Assembly (NCBI GenBank): GCA_050249455.1
Contig: JBFWQM010000125.1
Span: 1 to 15,506 of the forward strand
Length of the DNA: 15,506 nt
Reading direction: 5' to 3'
From: JBFWQM01 sp050249455
GTDB taxonomy: Bacteria > Pseudomonadota > Alphaproteobacteria > MPNO01 > VGEU01
Part shown: positions 14,023 through 15,506 of the stretch, in pieces
Numbering within the stretch: position 1 is the stretch's first letter
Layout: each line of letters starts with the position of its first letter
Translations under genes and position numbers: made by a program
Notes under the pieces: generated by a model
Database searches by the model: none
Told to the model about the DNA's origin: nothing
Seen by the model: the letters and a program-made list of their open reading frames with translations, nothing else

Positions 14023-15381
14023 CTACCGCGCGCCGCGCCGCCGCGGCAGCGGCGGCAGCACGCGGAAGGCGGACAGGTCGAGGCGGCGCCTGACGATCAC
14101 GTGGATCGCGAGCGCCGAGCCCGCGAAGGAGATCAGCGCCGACAGCGCCGCGCCTTCCAGCCCGGCGAGCGGGATCAGCACCAGGTTGAGCAGCACGTTC
14201 ACCGCCGCCGTCGCGCCGTAGACGATCGCGGTGACGTTCTGGTGGCCGGTCATGGTGAGGATCGTTGTGCCGGGCGCCCGCGCGGCGAACAGCACCTTCG
14301 CGAGTGCGAGGATCGCGAGCGCGCCCGCCCCCTCGGTGAAGGTCGCCCCGAACAGCGCCATGATCCACGGGCCCAGCGCGGCGAGCGCGAGGCCCAGCGC
14401 AACGGTCGGCCAGACGGTGAGCTGCACCACCTGGGTGAGTTGGCGCTGCAGCCCCTCGCTGTCGCCGTCCGCGTGCAGCGTGGCGAAGCGGCCGGCGGCG
14501 AGCGCCATCGTCGCGGTCATGACGAACTCCGCCAGCGAGGCGGTACGCGAGGCGGCGTTGTAGATCGCGATGTCGTCGGGCCGCAGGTAGATGCCGACCA
14601 GCAGCACGTCGGCGCGCGCGGTGACCTCGTTGAACAGCGCGACGAGGATCAGCGGCAGCGATACGCGCAGCCACATCCGGCGCTCGTTGTGCGGCTGGGC
14701 CGTCCGCACTTCGTTCGGCAGCCGCCGCCACAGGAGCACGCCCTGAACCACCACGGTCAGCAGCAGCGCGCCGATCGTGACGCCGAGCGCGACGACCGCG
14801 GTCGGCGCGAAGCCGAGCAGCGCGACCGCGACCGCGCCGAGGATCAGCATCAGGTTGAACGCGACCTCGCGCGGCGCGAACGCCACCACCGGCGCGGCCA
14901 GCGCACGGCCGGCATCGCGCCACAGAGTCACATAGGCGAACAGCGGGATCGCCATCGCGCCGACCATCAGCGGCTCGGCGAAGTGATCGGGGATCGGCGT
15001 GACGCGGATCAGCAGCACCGCGATCGCCGCGATCGCGACCCCCACCCCGCCGACCATCACCGCGATGATCGAGAACCGCACCAGCCCGGCGGCGCGTCGG
15101 TCCTGCTGGCGGGTGCGGTAGGTCGGGTAGAAGCGCAGGAACGTCGTCTGCAGCCCGAGCGTCGCCGGCACCGCCAGGATGCCGCCCAGCGCCCAGCCGT
15201 AGCTGAACAGCCCGAACTCGTAGGGCCCCAGCCAGCGCGCGATGAACACCTGCGCGACGTAGGCGAGCCCGGCGCCGGCGACGCGCAGCAGGAACACGAA
15301 CGCGCCGCCGCGCAGCAGGCTGCCGCCGCCGCCGGCGAGGCGGCCCTTGACCTTGTTCAGCAATGCGCCGGCGCTGGGCAT
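14023..15381 (-). CDS. Polysaccharide flippase, Wzx/MATE-like (MOP superfamily)
   Basis: A 452-residue protein with about 12-14 membrane helices in two similar halves. The first helices include FVFLLRVAGAGLAYVAQVFIARWLGPYEFGLFSYGWALGG, the standard opening of Wzx and RfbX-type proteins, with the ARWLGPxxFG motif. The middle contains LPLILVALFNEVTARADVLLVGIYL and YNAASRTASLAEFVM, equivalent to the start of the second half, and the end has NVLLNLVLIPLAGLEGAALS. It moves lipid-linked oligosaccharide from the inner to the outer leaflet of the inner membrane for polymerisation. ATG at 15381 is chosen over the longer open frame, whose extra N-terminal part is polar, arginine-rich and runs into a repeat. 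The gene is convergent with the desaturase gene. A TTAACCAT element lies 30 bases before the start. Confidence 0.9.
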   Translation of the reverse strand: MPSAGALLNKVKGRLAGGGGSLLRGGAFVFLLRVAGAGLAYVAQVFIARWLGPYEFGLFSYGWALGGILAVPATLGLQTTFLRFYPTYRTRQQDRRAAGLVRFSIIAVMVGGVGVAIAAIAVLLIRVTPIPDHFAEPLMVGAMAIPLFAYVTLWRDAGRALAAPVVAFAPREVAFNLMLILGAVAVALLGFAPTAVVALGVTIGALLLTVVVQGVLLWRRLPNEVRTAQPHNERRMWLRVSLPLILVALFNEVTARADVLLVGIYLRPDDIAIYNAASRTASLAEFVMTATMALAAGRFATLHADGDSEGLQRQLTQVVQLTVWPTVALGLALAALGPWIMALFGATFTEGAGALAILALAKVLFAARAPGTTILTMTGHQNVTAIVYGATAAVNVLLNLVLIPLAGLEGAALSALISFAGSALAIHVIVRRRLDLSAFRVLPPLPRRRGAR

Positions 15382-15411
15382 TCTTCGTTGTTGCGGTCGG
15401 ACCCGAGGAAC

Positions 15412-15419
15412 ATGGTTAA
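15412..15419 (-). promoter_or_regulatory. TTAACCAT element upstream of the flippase
   Basis: ATGGTTAA on the plus strand reads TTAACCAT in the sense orientation of the flippase gene, ending 30 bases before its ATG. It is identical to the element at 10261-10268 in front of the phosphatase-like gene. It matches a CtrA half-site; regulation is inferred. Confidence 0.4.
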
Positions 15420-15438
15420 CACATTCCTTGCGGAGAGG

Positions 15439-15506
15439 CCCCCTCCCCCCAAACCCCTCCCGCAAGGGGAGGGGGGGTATAGCCTCCTTCCCTCGCGGGA
15501 GGGGGT
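15439..15506. repeat. G/C-rich palindromic intergenic repeat, cut by the right edge
   Basis: A C-run/G-run element upstream of the flippase. CCCCTCCC (15454-15461) pairs with GGGAGGGG (15467-15474) over a short GCAAG loop. A second imperfect hairpin, CCTTCCC with GGGAGGG, follows at about 15486-15504. It resembles the widespread alphaproteobacterial intergenic palindromes and is related in style, not in exact sequence, to the element at 4230-4341. The right edge truncates it. Confidence 0.6.

Noticed and set aside
15382..15465. N-terminal extension of the flippase frame
   Set aside because: The extra 28 residues are polar and arginine-rich, unlike a flippase N-terminus, and their codons run towards a palindromic repeat. 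ATG at 15381 is more plausible.

Overview
This is a very GC-rich draft contig, apparently chromosomal DNA of an alphaproteobacterium. Genes are packed tightly and several start with GTG. A run of exactly 100 Ns marks a scaffold join, so this is a draft or metagenome-derived assembly. Base composition, the gene families and the G/C-rich palindromic intergenic repeats fit a Rhodospirillales- or Hyphomicrobiales-like organism, but no ribosomal or marker gene is present to place it.

Left region (1-2949): catabolic genes and regulators. A Rieske non-haem iron ring-hydroxylating oxygenase alpha subunit, a MarR regulator and the first codons of a third gene that runs off the left edge all lie on the minus strand in that order, probably as one unit. 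A LysR regulator is divergent from the oxygenase. The 105-bp promoter region they share carries two identical 11-bp sites exactly 21 bp apart. Two further palindromes of MarR-operator type lie between marR and the edge gene.

Middle region (2946-5860): loosely connected genes. These are an SLC13/ArsB-like ion permease, a class I methyltransferase, and a thiamine-diphosphate enzyme resembling sulfopyruvate or phosphonopyruvate decarboxylase. The assembly gap falls inside the last one, so the apparently intact reading frame is an artefact. A 112-bp composite palindromic repeat separates the permease from the methyltransferase.

Right region (5861-15381): a cell-surface polysaccharide locus. It contains a membrane-anchored SGNH hydrolase, an asparagine-synthase-like amidotransferase, a GT4 glycosyltransferase (minus strand), an alkaline-phosphatase-superfamily enzyme, a GumK-like glycosyltransferase, a sterol desaturase/fatty acid hydroxylase family membrane enzyme and a Wzx-type flippase (minus strand). 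A likely division of labour is that the two glycosyltransferases build a lipid-linked repeat unit, the flippase exports it, and the SGNH, amidotransferase, phosphatase-like and hydroxylase proteins modify the glycan or a lipid partner. No polymerase, initiating transferase or export channel is visible, so the locus probably continues past the right edge. The phosphatase and flippase genes share an identical TTAACCAT element at matching upstream positions, suggesting co-regulation, possibly by CtrA.

All three tail-to-tail gene pairs overlap or nearly touch at their stop codons. No tRNA, rRNA, CRISPR array, transposase or integrase was seen.
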